From NCBI RefSeq assembly GCF_000711895.1, contig NZ_JONO01000030.1:1-64000 (forward strand): a DNA stretch of 64,000 nucleotides, read 5' to 3'. This document shows, piece by piece, positions 54,595 through 63,255 of the stretch. Position 1 is the first letter of the stretch, and each line of letters begins with the position of its first letter. The DNA is from Photorhabdus australis DSM 17609 (GTDB taxonomy: Bacteria; Pseudomonadota; Gammaproteobacteria; Enterobacterales; Enterobacteriaceae). Below the pieces are notes generated by a model, which was not told the origin of the DNA, ran no database searches, and worked only from the letters and a program-made list of their open reading frames with translations. Both the position numbers and the translations under genes were made by a program.

Positions 54595-57443
54595 GGCAGC
54601 ATAATGAGTTATTTCCTGTAGTAAAAGACGCGATAAGCTTTGAAAACCTGCAAGCTCAGGGTGAGAAGGTTATTAGTGATCAGTCCGGTAACATATGGAG
54701 CGATAAGGATAAACATGATCCTGGTATAACGTTACTAGACTCTTTAAGTTATGGTGTTTCGGATTTAGCGTATCGGCACTCATTACCTTTAACAGATTTA
54801 TTAACCATTGAAGGAAAAGATACGCTTTTTCCAGCCGAATTCGGGCCACAGCAGACGCTAACTTGTGGCCCTGTAACACTAGATGATTACCGGCGTGCAT
54901 TACTTGATTTACATGGTAATGATGCACTTAAAATATCAGCCAGTGACCCCAGAGACTTTTTGTTTCAGGATATACAGTTAATTTGTGAGCCAAAAAGTCA
55001 GCGTTATAAATACTATTTCAATCCCGAAACGCTTGAATATACATTCACGCCACCTTCAGGGGATAAATTTAAAACTTTAACACTACGAGGGAATTATTGG
55101 CTTTATTGGATGCCAACCCGTTGGGCAGGTAAATCAGCTAATTTGCCGTTAGTTGAGCGGGTGATGGAAGATTTTCTCCGTGAAAATCGAAACTTGGGGG
55201 AAAGTGTTGTTCAAGTAACACGGGTGATATCGGCGCCTATTTATCCTGAGCTGGTCATTGAGCTGGCGGATGATATCACAGATGCAGCGCCGGTATTGGC
55301 ATCAATCTATATGCTATTAGAACAGTGGGCGATGCCGATGCCTGCTCGCTTTACTACCGAAGCATTAAGGGCCAAAGGACTAACAAACGAAGAGATCTTT
55401 GATGGGCCGTGGTTACGCCATGGTTGGATACCTCAGTTACCGACCTCTCAAAACTACCATACAGGTATGGTTCTGAAGATGAATTATCTGATCAACCAAT
55501 TGCTGGCGGTTGAAGGTATAAAGCGCGTAGTTAGCCTGACGTTGCCAGAAACAGAATATTTGCATCAGATAAAAGATGATAATTGGTCCTGGCAATTAGA
55601 TGTTGGTTATTGTCCATTATTATGGGGAGCTAATCCACTAGAGGTAATTACAGAGAAAAATAACAATTATGTCAAATTGTTCGCAAAAGGTGGGGTACGA
55701 TTACAACCTGATCAGAAAAGTGTTGAGCGGTTATTATCACAGGAATCACTCATTAATAATGCTGCATCCACGTTACCGGCTGGTAAGGTGCGTGATCTCA
55801 AAGCCTATACACCTATAAGCCGCAGGTTGCCTGCCTGTTATGGTTTGCAGAATACTTTACAAAAGTTAAAACCTGAACAACGACACTTATATCAGTTCCT
55901 ATTACCATTGGAGCAAATGCTTGCTGATGGATGTGCGCGGCTTGCATTTTTGCCACATTTGTTAGCATTTAGGGACCGAAGCGAAAATATCAGTGATACA
56001 CTCTGGCCTTTCAAGAATACAGAGGACACGATTGCCCAACAGGTTCATCAGGAATATGCCGGTACATTAAAAGCCTTTCAACAGCAGGAAATTAGCCTGT
56101 TTGATGATAAAAATAGACCGCATCATGGCAATATCAATCGGGAATTAGATATTCTTGATTATCTGCTAGGGTATTTTGGTACACAACGTGCAAAGCGTCC
56201 ATTAACGCAGGATATTCATGATTTTCTGCAAACCCAGCGAGGTTATTTGGCACAGCAGCCGGAGTTGGGTTATCAGCGTGATAATATCCGTATTGATCGA
56301 GTTTCAGCTTTACAAAAACGTATAGCAGCCAGAATTGGGCTAGATAGTACTATTTTCAAAGAATCGGTTGATTTAAGTAAGTTACCTTTTTATTTGATTG
56401 AGCATCGTCAGCTTTTACCAAATTTACCTCATCCTGACTTTCAACATGATCAAACTCCCCAATTTTTTGTGATTTCCGACAACATTGTTAAAGTGAAACA
56501 AGCGGAAATAGCAGACAAAATCGCTCGTGGACAGCTTATTGATTTTGTAGATATTGAAAGCAAATTTACCGTTCGTGCCCAAATGATTGTCGCTGTAGAG
56601 GAAGATGAATTTTCTCTGGATACAAAAAATAGTATTCAACTTGAAAAGAATTTGCAGTTATTACAGTCAGCGTCTGAAAAAAACAATTTACGATGGCGAA
56701 ATAGCACGGCGTGGTTAGAGGATATGACGTATCGTATCAATTATACTGATGATCAGGTTATAGACGATAAAACAAAACAATGCCGTTTGCGAAGTAATAC
56801 TGAATCGCCTTTTCCAGCCTTAATTGCACCAAAAAATAAGATTACGATTATTAAGCAATCCTCTCCACTCTCCAGTATTGCTGAATTTACTGATGAACCA
56901 GAATTCAAATTGGTTGCAACGGTGACTGAAATTGATCGGATTGAAGGGATATTGACTATCGAACGGGATGACAACCAACCTTCTTTCCCAGCTAAAGAAG
57001 AGAGTAATCAATATGTATGGTACATATCTGATGAAAACTATATTTCAAGTGATCGTTTCTCTTTTGTGGTGAGTGTCGTGCTGAATCGTGGTTTGGTTGA
57101 AAGGGAAGATATTGATCAATATAAGCTAGAGGAATGGATAGAGCGTGAAACACTTGCAGAATTTCCTGCACATATTTCGTTAATTACTCATTGGCTGGCA
57201 ACTGAAAATTTCGATGATTTTGCGAAGACATATCAACGTTGGCAAAACAATGGGGCACAGTTAGGGGATGAATCCTACATCATTTTGAAAAAACTGACAT
57301 TGGGGCATTTACCAATAGGACTTACTGGCATTAGTAATATGTTTATTGCTACAGAAGCTCAGCGTCTAGAAGTTGTTGGCGAGAGTGGTAATGAGTGGAA
57401 TACCCAGGCAATTATTAACAACGAACTATTCTATGTTCCCTAA
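54591..57443 (+). CDS. eCIS baseplate wedge protein (Pvc12-like)
   Basis: The 950-aa protein opens with the GDxxxLxxLFYGVSDLAYRH-like block seen here as HDPGITLLDSLSYGVSDLAYRHSLPLTDLL, and continues with PVTLDDYRRALLDLHGNDA. This matches Pvc12/Afp12, the large wedge protein that cross-links the baseplate rim. It follows Pvc11 with a 4-bp overlap. The last coding part is polar and variable. The next gene is 55 bp downstream. Confidence 0.88.
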   Translation: MRQHNELFPVVKDAISFENLQAQGEKVISDQSGNIWSDKDKHDPGITLLDSLSYGVSDLAYRHSLPLTDLLTIEGKDTLFPAEFGPQQTLTCGPVTLDDYRRALLDLHGNDALKISASDPRDFLFQDIQLICEPKSQRYKYYFNPETLEYTFTPPSGDKFKTLTLRGNYWLYWMPTRWAGKSANLPLVERVMEDFLRENRNLGESVVQVTRVISAPIYPELVIELADDITDAAPVLASIYMLLEQWAMPMPARFTTEALRAKGLTNEEIFDGPWLRHGWIPQLPTSQNYHTGMVLKMNYLINQLLAVEGIKRVVSLTLPETEYLHQIKDDNWSWQLDVGYCPLLWGANPLEVITEKNNNYVKLFAKGGVRLQPDQKSVERLLSQESLINNAASTLPAGKVRDLKAYTPISRRLPACYGLQNTLQKLKPEQRHLYQFLLPLEQMLADGCARLAFLPHLLAFRDRSENISDTLWPFKNTEDTIAQQVHQEYAGTLKAFQQQEISLFDDKNRPHHGNINRELDILDYLLGYFGTQRAKRPLTQDIHDFLQTQRGYLAQQPELGYQRDNIRIDRVSALQKRIAARIGLDSTIFKESVDLSKLPFYLIEHRQLLPNLPHPDFQHDQTPQFFVISDNIVKVKQAEIADKIARGQLIDFVDIESKFTVRAQMIVAVEEDEFSLDTKNSIQLEKNLQLLQSASEKNNLRWRNSTAWLEDMTYRINYTDDQVIDDKTKQCRLRSNTESPFPALIAPKNKITIIKQSSPLSSIAEFTDEPEFKLVATVTEIDRIEGILTIERDDNQPSFPAKEESNQYVWYISDENYISSDRFSFVVSVVLNRGLVEREDIDQYKLEEWIERETLAEFPAHISLITHWLATENFDDFAKTYQRWQNNGAQLGDESYIILKKLTLGHLPIGLTGISNMFIATEAQRLEVVGESGNEWNTQAIINNELFYVP

Positions 57444-57498
57444 CAGAATAGTTAATACAGAGTGTTGTGATCAACTTTTATTATAAGCCGGAGGATAA

Positions 57499-58107
57499 AT
57501 GGACAACAAAAATAACCAACCTACTGATCAAGAAATTCTAAAAACATCACGGGCTGCTGACAAAATTCCTTCAGCGGATAATTTGAAAAATCGTTTTAAA
57601 GCTCGTTCAATTCCATTAGAGACGGATTTTGCTAATCTCATTGACCTTGCTGAAGTTGGACGATTGGCTATCGGTCAGTCACCGTCGCAGCAAAGTAAAA
57701 CGCCCGGCGCCGGAATGGAGTTAACTTCGGATGGTAAATTACAAGTCAAGGCTGGGGAAGGTGTTGATATCGATAATAATAATCGTATTACTATTAAGTC
57801 TGGTCATGGAATTAAGGTTGATAGTAATGGTGTAAATGTCAATATTGATGATTTTTGTGAAGAAATACTCAATAAAATTATGCCTAAAGGAACCATGTTG
57901 CCTATTTATGGAACATCTAAACCCTCTACGCTACCAACAGGATGGAAATGGTGTGATGGTAAAGATGGCAGACCTGATTTTAATAAAAATAAATTTAACT
58001 TACTATCAGGTCAAGGTTCAGGCACTGATACTTTTTGGGCAAATAATAATAGTGGCGATATAGAGATCAATGTGTTATATGTTTACTATATGATTAAGGT
58101 TGTATAA
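57499..58107 (+). CDS. Short eCIS tail-fibre/collar-like protein (position of Pvc13)
   Basis: The 202-aa protein occupies the Pvc13 (fibre) position; GGAGGAT precedes the ATG. It has a polar N-terminal part (TSRAADKIPSADNLKNRFKARSIPLETDFANLIDLAEVGRLAIGQSP), a short beta-repeat (LQVKAGEGVDIDNNNRITIKSGHGIKVDSNG) and a phage-collar-like C-terminus (PKGTMLPIYGTSKPSTLPTGWKWCDGKDGRPDF). Fibres of PVC/Afp are much longer, so this lacks a large receptor-binding domain. It could be truncated, or the neighbouring 784-aa protein may take over binding. Confidence 0.65.
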   Translation: MDNKNNQPTDQEILKTSRAADKIPSADNLKNRFKARSIPLETDFANLIDLAEVGRLAIGQSPSQQSKTPGAGMELTSDGKLQVKAGEGVDIDNNNRITIKSGHGIKVDSNGVNVNIDDFCEEILNKIMPKGTMLPIYGTSKPSTLPTGWKWCDGKDGRPDFNKNKFNLLSGQGSGTDTFWANNNSGDIEINVLYVYYMIKVV

Positions 58108-58317
58108 TAGCTTGATGTAATGTGCATTTTTCTAAAATGAATTATTGATATTTAAGTAACATAATAAAATAATTAAGTTGTGTTGTGGGTTTTTTATGAT
58201 AAATATAAAAACGGAGGTAATAATTGGCTTAAAAATATCAGTTGTGAAATAGAGTTATTTCGCTTTATAAAAATCTTGTTTTATTTCTTTTAATAATTAT
58301 TTATAGAAGGTAATGAT

Positions 58318-60672
58318 ATGGCCACACAAAAAAACGTGTTAGATAGATTGAAAGATAGAAATATTACACTGGGTTGGGATATTGTTGTTGCATATAACCA
58401 GGAAAGTGTTAATAAGTTATTGAAGCAGCAATATGTTGAAAAAGTTTACTCAAATGAACATTTTGTTTTTAAAGATTGGCATGATGATAATAAAACGAAA
58501 TTTATTGAAGGATTAACAGTAGGCGCTCCACTGGTTTCATTTGAGGAGGCATCTTTATCCGATGCTAATGTAAGAGTGACACTTAATTTTCTTTCTGGTA
58601 GATGGCGAGTTATACAAGCCAATACCGGCACACCAATTGAATGGAAAGAAATTGTTCCTGGCAATGGCTATAAAGCAGAATTAATTGTTCCACTTAAATC
58701 AATAACTGGGAGTGTGAATAGCAAAAAAGATATCATATTAAGCTTCAAAGATGCTATCGTAAAAGATATTAATTTATTTGACAATCAAGAGCCTGATTTT
58801 ATTAATTATTTCAAGCAATCGATCAATGAAGGAAATTATACTTTAGGACAACTGGTTACAGACAGCACACCGGGATTAATTCCTTCTGAATTCCATATTC
58901 GTACTCAGCCCCATCCAAAAACACGTGAGCGTGGTTCTCAATATGTAGGAAATGGTGCGGTACTGTTGTTCATTAAGACGCAATATGGCGGAAGTGGAAC
59001 GTTGCCTGTAAATGATTTTGATTGGTTAATTCCTGATGATCATACCAGCGCATTAGTTATTTCTAGTAAGACCATGATGGGGGAGATATTGCCAAAACAA
59101 TACAAAGATAAATTGCCTGGTAATCCTCAGTTTAGCCAACCCAAAAGAGTGGATGATGATAAACAAGACTCTGCTTATTATATTACGATTACCGATGGTG
59201 GATTTGATGGTGATAGCCCTATAGAGAAATCATGGTTACGTCCTAGTTATAGCAATAGGATTTGGACTGGTGAACGTGGTAATGCTATTATTGGTGAAAA
59301 AGGAAAGCGGATACCACCGCGCTTTCCATATCAAAATTTTGTTATTAAACCTCATGGTGAATCGTTATTTCAAGGATGGGAGAATAAGATAAATTACTCT
59401 CAAAAGTGTGCAAGATATATCAAATTTAATATTAATAGTACGATTTTCGAAGATACTGCATTAATGGATCTCAGTATTAGTGGACAAGGTAGTATCAATT
59501 GCCAGATTGATGGTGAAAATTTCTGTTTAAAATCAAATGATTTTTTACCCAATGTCAGCTATGAACCGACTTCATTTTGGGATAAATTTACCGGTGGAGT
59601 GGATACAGAGATGAAAGATGAATTCAGAGGTGAATTAGCACAACAGGCAGAAGCAAAGTTAAAACAGGTATTTAATATTGAATTGCCTGAAATCAGTCTA
59701 TTTTCCATTAAACATCTGCTCTTTCCTGGCATGGATGTTATGCAACTTAAACAGGGTTATTTCCCAGGAGATTTGATTATCTTTGGGGATATTTCACCTA
59801 AATTGACCACAATTCAGGTGGAACCTTTGGAAGCAATGGTTGCCCTTAAAGGCAATCAGAAATTCACTGTCGTACCTGAAAATAAAAATGTTAATTGGAA
59901 GTTGGATCATAATAGTGAAGCTATTAATGATCCGGGAAATATTGATGGTAAAGGTATTTATACGGCACCGGGCAGAATCAGATTTGGTTCTGAAGTCATT
60001 AAAGTCACTGCAACTGATGGCGATGGACATCAGGCATCGGCTGCGCTGACGTTGGTTCCTTCTTCTGTCGCGTTAACGCCTTCTTTTGCTTTCATCTCTG
60101 AAGCAGATAAGAAGCCTGTATCATTATTGGCTCATGTCCTGGACGGAAAAAAAGTAACATGGGATGTAGAAAGCTGTACAGGCAGCCAATGTGGTTCTGT
60201 TGATCAGAATGGGCTTTATACTCCACCAGCAGGGCGTTTTAACGATGGATTTACTTTTACATCCATCACCTCAACTGCAGAAGATGGTAGCCAAGCACGA
60301 ACCATTATTTGTCTGATGGCATCAATGCCAGGGCATGGTTTTTACAAGGTTGAGCCTAACTTACGCTTGAATGTGAAAGCAGGAGAAGAAATTATCTTTA
60401 AAGCACAGGCAGATAGCTATAATGGTGATCCTGATACTTGGGCAATTTTCCCTCCTCGAGGAAAATTAAGTGAACCTGAGTTTGAACGCAATGATGATCC
60501 TGAAACTAATGAGACAATTTTTGGTCATTATAAAGTGACCTATACTGCGCCGACTAATGTTACCTCACCTGAATTGCTTGTTGTCCATGTATGGGAGAAA
60601 AATAAGCATAATGAGAAAAATAAAGGTAAAGCAGGATATGCACTTATTGAAATTATTCCAGATGATAAATAA
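58318..60672 (+). CDS. Large eCIS-locus protein: N-terminal (possibly TULIP/P47-like) plus Ig-like repeats, 784 aa
   Basis: The 784-aa protein has two parts. Residues 1 to ~515 are shared with the 521-aa protein at 43966. Residues ~516-784 contain Ig/Big-like modules with the pattern VNWKLDH...GNIDGKGIYTAPG and VTWDVESCTGSQCGSVDQNGLYTPP, then a third unit (LNVKAGEEIIFKAQADSYNGDPDTWAIFPPRGKL, YKVTYTAPTNV). This last part is repeated as a separate 260-aa gene directly downstream. There is no signal peptide, consistent with release by lysis like eCIS parts. It lies between the fibre-like and tape-measure genes. It may be a receptor-binding or cargo protein; I do not know the function. Confidence 0.75.
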   Translation: MATQKNVLDRLKDRNITLGWDIVVAYNQESVNKLLKQQYVEKVYSNEHFVFKDWHDDNKTKFIEGLTVGAPLVSFEEASLSDANVRVTLNFLSGRWRVIQANTGTPIEWKEIVPGNGYKAELIVPLKSITGSVNSKKDIILSFKDAIVKDINLFDNQEPDFINYFKQSINEGNYTLGQLVTDSTPGLIPSEFHIRTQPHPKTRERGSQYVGNGAVLLFIKTQYGGSGTLPVNDFDWLIPDDHTSALVISSKTMMGEILPKQYKDKLPGNPQFSQPKRVDDDKQDSAYYITITDGGFDGDSPIEKSWLRPSYSNRIWTGERGNAIIGEKGKRIPPRFPYQNFVIKPHGESLFQGWENKINYSQKCARYIKFNINSTIFEDTALMDLSISGQGSINCQIDGENFCLKSNDFLPNVSYEPTSFWDKFTGGVDTEMKDEFRGELAQQAEAKLKQVFNIELPEISLFSIKHLLFPGMDVMQLKQGYFPGDLIIFGDISPKLTTIQVEPLEAMVALKGNQKFTVVPENKNVNWKLDHNSEAINDPGNIDGKGIYTAPGRIRFGSEVIKVTATDGDGHQASAALTLVPSSVALTPSFAFISEADKKPVSLLAHVLDGKKVTWDVESCTGSQCGSVDQNGLYTPPAGRFNDGFTFTSITSTAEDGSQARTIICLMASMPGHGFYKVEPNLRLNVKAGEEIIFKAQADSYNGDPDTWAIFPPRGKLSEPEFERNDDPETNETIFGHYKVTYTAPTNVTSPELLVVHVWEKNKHNEKNKGKAGYALIEIIPDDK

Positions 60673-60690
60673 ATAATTTATTTAAATACA

Positions 60691-60719
60691 AATCACAGCG
60701 GGTTTATCTCGCTGTGATT
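60691..60719 (+). terminator. Hairpin terminator after the 784-aa gene
   Basis: AATCACAGCG and CGCTGTGATT form a perfect 10-bp stem with a 9-base loop, 19 bp after the stop. The T-run (TCTTTTTTAT) follows about 9 bases later, not directly, so termination may be partial. Confidence 0.55.
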
Positions 60720-60788
60720 AAAGTCATCTTTTTTATAGGTTTTTTATCTCTAATAATAATTTGATTTTATAATGTAAAGGAAATTAAA

Positions 60789-61571
60789 ATGAATAATGAA
60801 TATAAAAATAACACCGTGAATTGGCATATTTCACCTGATACGGTAGGAAGTATTGATAATAACGGTTTATATACAGCACCTAATCGGGTAAAGAATATCG
60901 AATTTGTCCAAGTAATGGCAATCGATGCTAATAATAATCAATCTTCTGCGATTATTACTGTTATTCCCTCTTCTGTTGCGTTAACGCCATCGTTTACTTT
61001 TATCTCTGAGGCAAAAAAAACATCAGTCACTTTTAAAGCGACAGAACTTGAAGGGAAAAAAGTGACATGGAGTATAAATAATTATACCAGTAATCAGTAT
61101 GGTTCCATCGATCAAAATGGTATCTATACACCACCGGAAAGTCGTTTTAACGATGGATATACTTTTGTATCTATTACAGCAAAAGCGGAAAATGGCGCTG
61201 AAGCGCAAGCGCTTATTTGCTTGATGGCCAAAATTCCAGGGCATGCCTTTTTCGATGTTCAGCCTAATATATGCTTAAGTGTGAAGCCTGGAGAAGAAAT
61301 CATTTTCAGAGCTAACGCAGATCGTTATAATGGTTATCCTGATTCCTGGGAAATTTTCCCGTCTCTTGGTAAATTGGGTGATCCTGAGTATATAAAAAAT
61401 AACGATCCAGAAATTCCTACTTATGGATATTATCAAGTGAAATATACTGCACCAACTAATATAAATTCTTCCCAAATACTCGTTGTGCGTACTTGGGAAT
61501 ATGATAAACATGATGAGCATAATCAAGGTAAAGCAGGATATGCATTCATTGAAATTGTGCCAGAAAATTAG
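60789..61571 (+). CDS. Stand-alone Ig-like repeat protein, C-terminal-type paralogue, 260 aa
   Basis: The 260-aa protein matches residues ~520-784 of the preceding 784-aa protein throughout: VNWHISPDTVGSIDNNGLYTAP, IPSSVALTPSFTFISEA, KKVTWSINNYTSNQYGSIDQNGIYTPP, AKIPGHAFFDVQPNICLSVKPGEEIIFRANADRYNGYPDSWEIFPSLGKLG, and GKAGYAFIEIVPEN. The DNA is also similar, so duplication is fairly recent. It has its own AAAGGA ribosome-binding site, so it is expressed as a separate protein. It has no signal peptide. Together with the 521-aa protein it would rebuild one full paralogue. Confidence 0.75.
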   Translation: MNNEYKNNTVNWHISPDTVGSIDNNGLYTAPNRVKNIEFVQVMAIDANNNQSSAIITVIPSSVALTPSFTFISEAKKTSVTFKATELEGKKVTWSINNYTSNQYGSIDQNGIYTPPESRFNDGYTFVSITAKAENGAEAQALICLMAKIPGHAFFDVQPNICLSVKPGEEIIFRANADRYNGYPDSWEIFPSLGKLGDPEYIKNNDPEIPTYGYYQVKYTAPTNINSSQILVVRTWEYDKHDEHNQGKAGYAFIEIVPEN

Positions 61572-61572
61572 C

Positions 61573-61699
61573 TATACCCTTCATCTTTCAAGCTGCTGCT
61601 TTGTTGGCTGCTTTCACTCACCCCAGTCACATAGTTATCTATGCTCCTGGGGATTCTTTCACTTGCCGCCGCGCTGCAACTCGAAATCTATTGGGTATA
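61573..61699 (-). repeat. ERIC element, copy 6 (127 bp, inverted)
   Basis: It starts TATACCCTTCATCTTTCAAG two bases after the 260-aa gene stop and ends CTATTGGGTATA. The core is CACCCCAGTCACATAGTTAT and GCTCCTGGGGATTC. It has the orientation of copy 2. It separates the Ig-like gene from the tape-measure gene. Confidence 0.92.
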
Positions 61700-61773
61700 A
61701 TGACTTTAGCAAGAGAGATTATGTCTTCATTAAGAACTCGCTATTAGAGTAAGTAACTTTATAAAAATATTTA

Positions 61774-63228
61774 ATGAAAAATATAATAGAAAAGTTTAAT
61801 ATTAATCTTGAAGTCTCATCTGAAATTATTGGGGAGAGCTTATTAAGCTCCCCTTTATTGATGAGTAGAGAAATCAGCAATCAATTATCTGAAATATTAT
61901 TAGATTATGAAGAATATAATATTGCATTGGATAAGCTAGTGTTAAATATAGGAGAAATACCTTATGAAATATTTGAACAACAATTCTATTGTCGTTTAGG
62001 AAAATTATTGAATGAAAAGTTAGCAATAATAATCAATGATAAATTATTGGTAGGAGATATATCAACCTCGTTATCTTATGAATATTTGAGTGAAAAAAGA
62101 AATCCATTATTAAATAGAGTCATAAAAAATTTACCTTCTAATCTGGCTTTTGAAGTTCATTCAATGGCGAAAATAGAAGCAGTAAATAACCAAAAACAAG
62201 ATAATATATTGACATCTTCTCTAGCTTATTCTTTTTTTAACAAAGGTAAATTACAACAATATTTATTTACTACGAATAACAATAAATTAACTGAGAGCCT
62301 ATACGCACTTTTTCTAATGGATCAGAATCGAATACCTAATGTTCCTAAAATAGGAAAAGGTGCACTTATACTATCTGCCCTTATTTGGCTTTCCTCAAAT
62401 TCCAGTGATTATCTGCCCAAACCAGAAAGCACTCTGTTGTTACAAATAGAACAGGATATAAAACAAGGACATTTGCCTTTAACGTTGCTAATCACTTTCT
62501 TCCAGAACAGAAATGGCGGGCGTGTTTTTTGCGATTGGCAGTATGCGTTATGGCAAATCGATATCATCAAAAATCACTTAGGAACGAAAATAACATCGAA
62601 AGAACACCATTTACTGGAGAAAATCATATTACAACCAGTTAATGCTTCTGATCGATCCTCTGTGCTGATATCAGACGAAAAATTGACAATACCGTTAACA
62701 ATTACAGGTGCGGGATTAGTGCTTCTCTGGCCGCTATTAACTTCACTATTTTCGTCTTTTGATTTGTTAAATAAGAAAAATTTTTCGGATAATTTGGCAC
62801 AAGAAATAGCATTTAATTTATTGGAATGGTTAGTTTGGGGGGATGAGATGTTGTTACATCAGGAATCATCATTGTCTTTATTGCTCTGCGGAATAGATCA
62901 CCAAACAATACCGGAGCGCCAGGTTCTTATTCCTGAGCACAAGGAAAAATTAAATAGCTGGGTGCAAGGTATTTGTACTCAACTTTTCTCTTGGAAAAAG
63001 TTAGGGATCGATGATATACGGCAACTTTTTTTGCAGCGTCAGGCCACGCTTTATTATGCAGATGATGGCCGTTGGTTATTAACAGTGCAGCGTGAAGCTT
63101 ATGATGTATTACTGACTCAAATTCCTTGGCCGTGGCCATTGAATATTGTGACATTACCTTGGCTGGCTGAGCCGATTAGTATCACTTGGGAAGATATCTC
63201 TGAACCAACGGATTTGTCATTTTGGTAA
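61774..63228 (+). CDS. eCIS tape-measure protein (Pvc14-like)
   Basis: The 484-aa protein lies at the Pvc14/Afp14 position, before the AAA ATPase. It matches the 'contractile injection system tape measure' family, especially the C-terminus (FLQRQATLYYADDGRWLLTVQREAYDVLLTQIPWPWPLNIVTLPWLAEPISITWED). Its N-terminal half is AT-rich and Ile/Leu/Asn-rich. It sets the length of the tube and sheath. 484 aa is on the short side for this family, so the particle may be short. Confidence 0.82.
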   Translation: MKNIIEKFNINLEVSSEIIGESLLSSPLLMSREISNQLSEILLDYEEYNIALDKLVLNIGEIPYEIFEQQFYCRLGKLLNEKLAIIINDKLLVGDISTSLSYEYLSEKRNPLLNRVIKNLPSNLAFEVHSMAKIEAVNNQKQDNILTSSLAYSFFNKGKLQQYLFTTNNNKLTESLYALFLMDQNRIPNVPKIGKGALILSALIWLSSNSSDYLPKPESTLLLQIEQDIKQGHLPLTLLITFFQNRNGGRVFCDWQYALWQIDIIKNHLGTKITSKEHHLLEKIILQPVNASDRSSVLISDEKLTIPLTITGAGLVLLWPLLTSLFSSFDLLNKKNFSDNLAQEIAFNLLEWLVWGDEMLLHQESSLSLLLCGIDHQTIPERQVLIPEHKEKLNSWVQGICTQLFSWKKLGIDDIRQLFLQRQATLYYADDGRWLLTVQREAYDVLLTQIPWPWPLNIVTLPWLAEPISITWEDISEPTDLSFW

Positions 63229-63255
63229 TCCAATATCTCATTAGGAACTCTATTC

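Noticed and set aside
328-61699. The six 127-bp repeats as a CRISPR array or transposon ends
   Set aside because: They are scattered over 61 kb, not regularly spaced, and have the ERIC core and length.
45774-63228. Remnant prophage (P2- or Mu-like tail)
   Set aside because: There are no capsid, terminase, lysis or replication genes; the DUF5908-like, Pvc7-like, tape-measure and AAA ATPase genes in PVC/Afp order define an eCIS.
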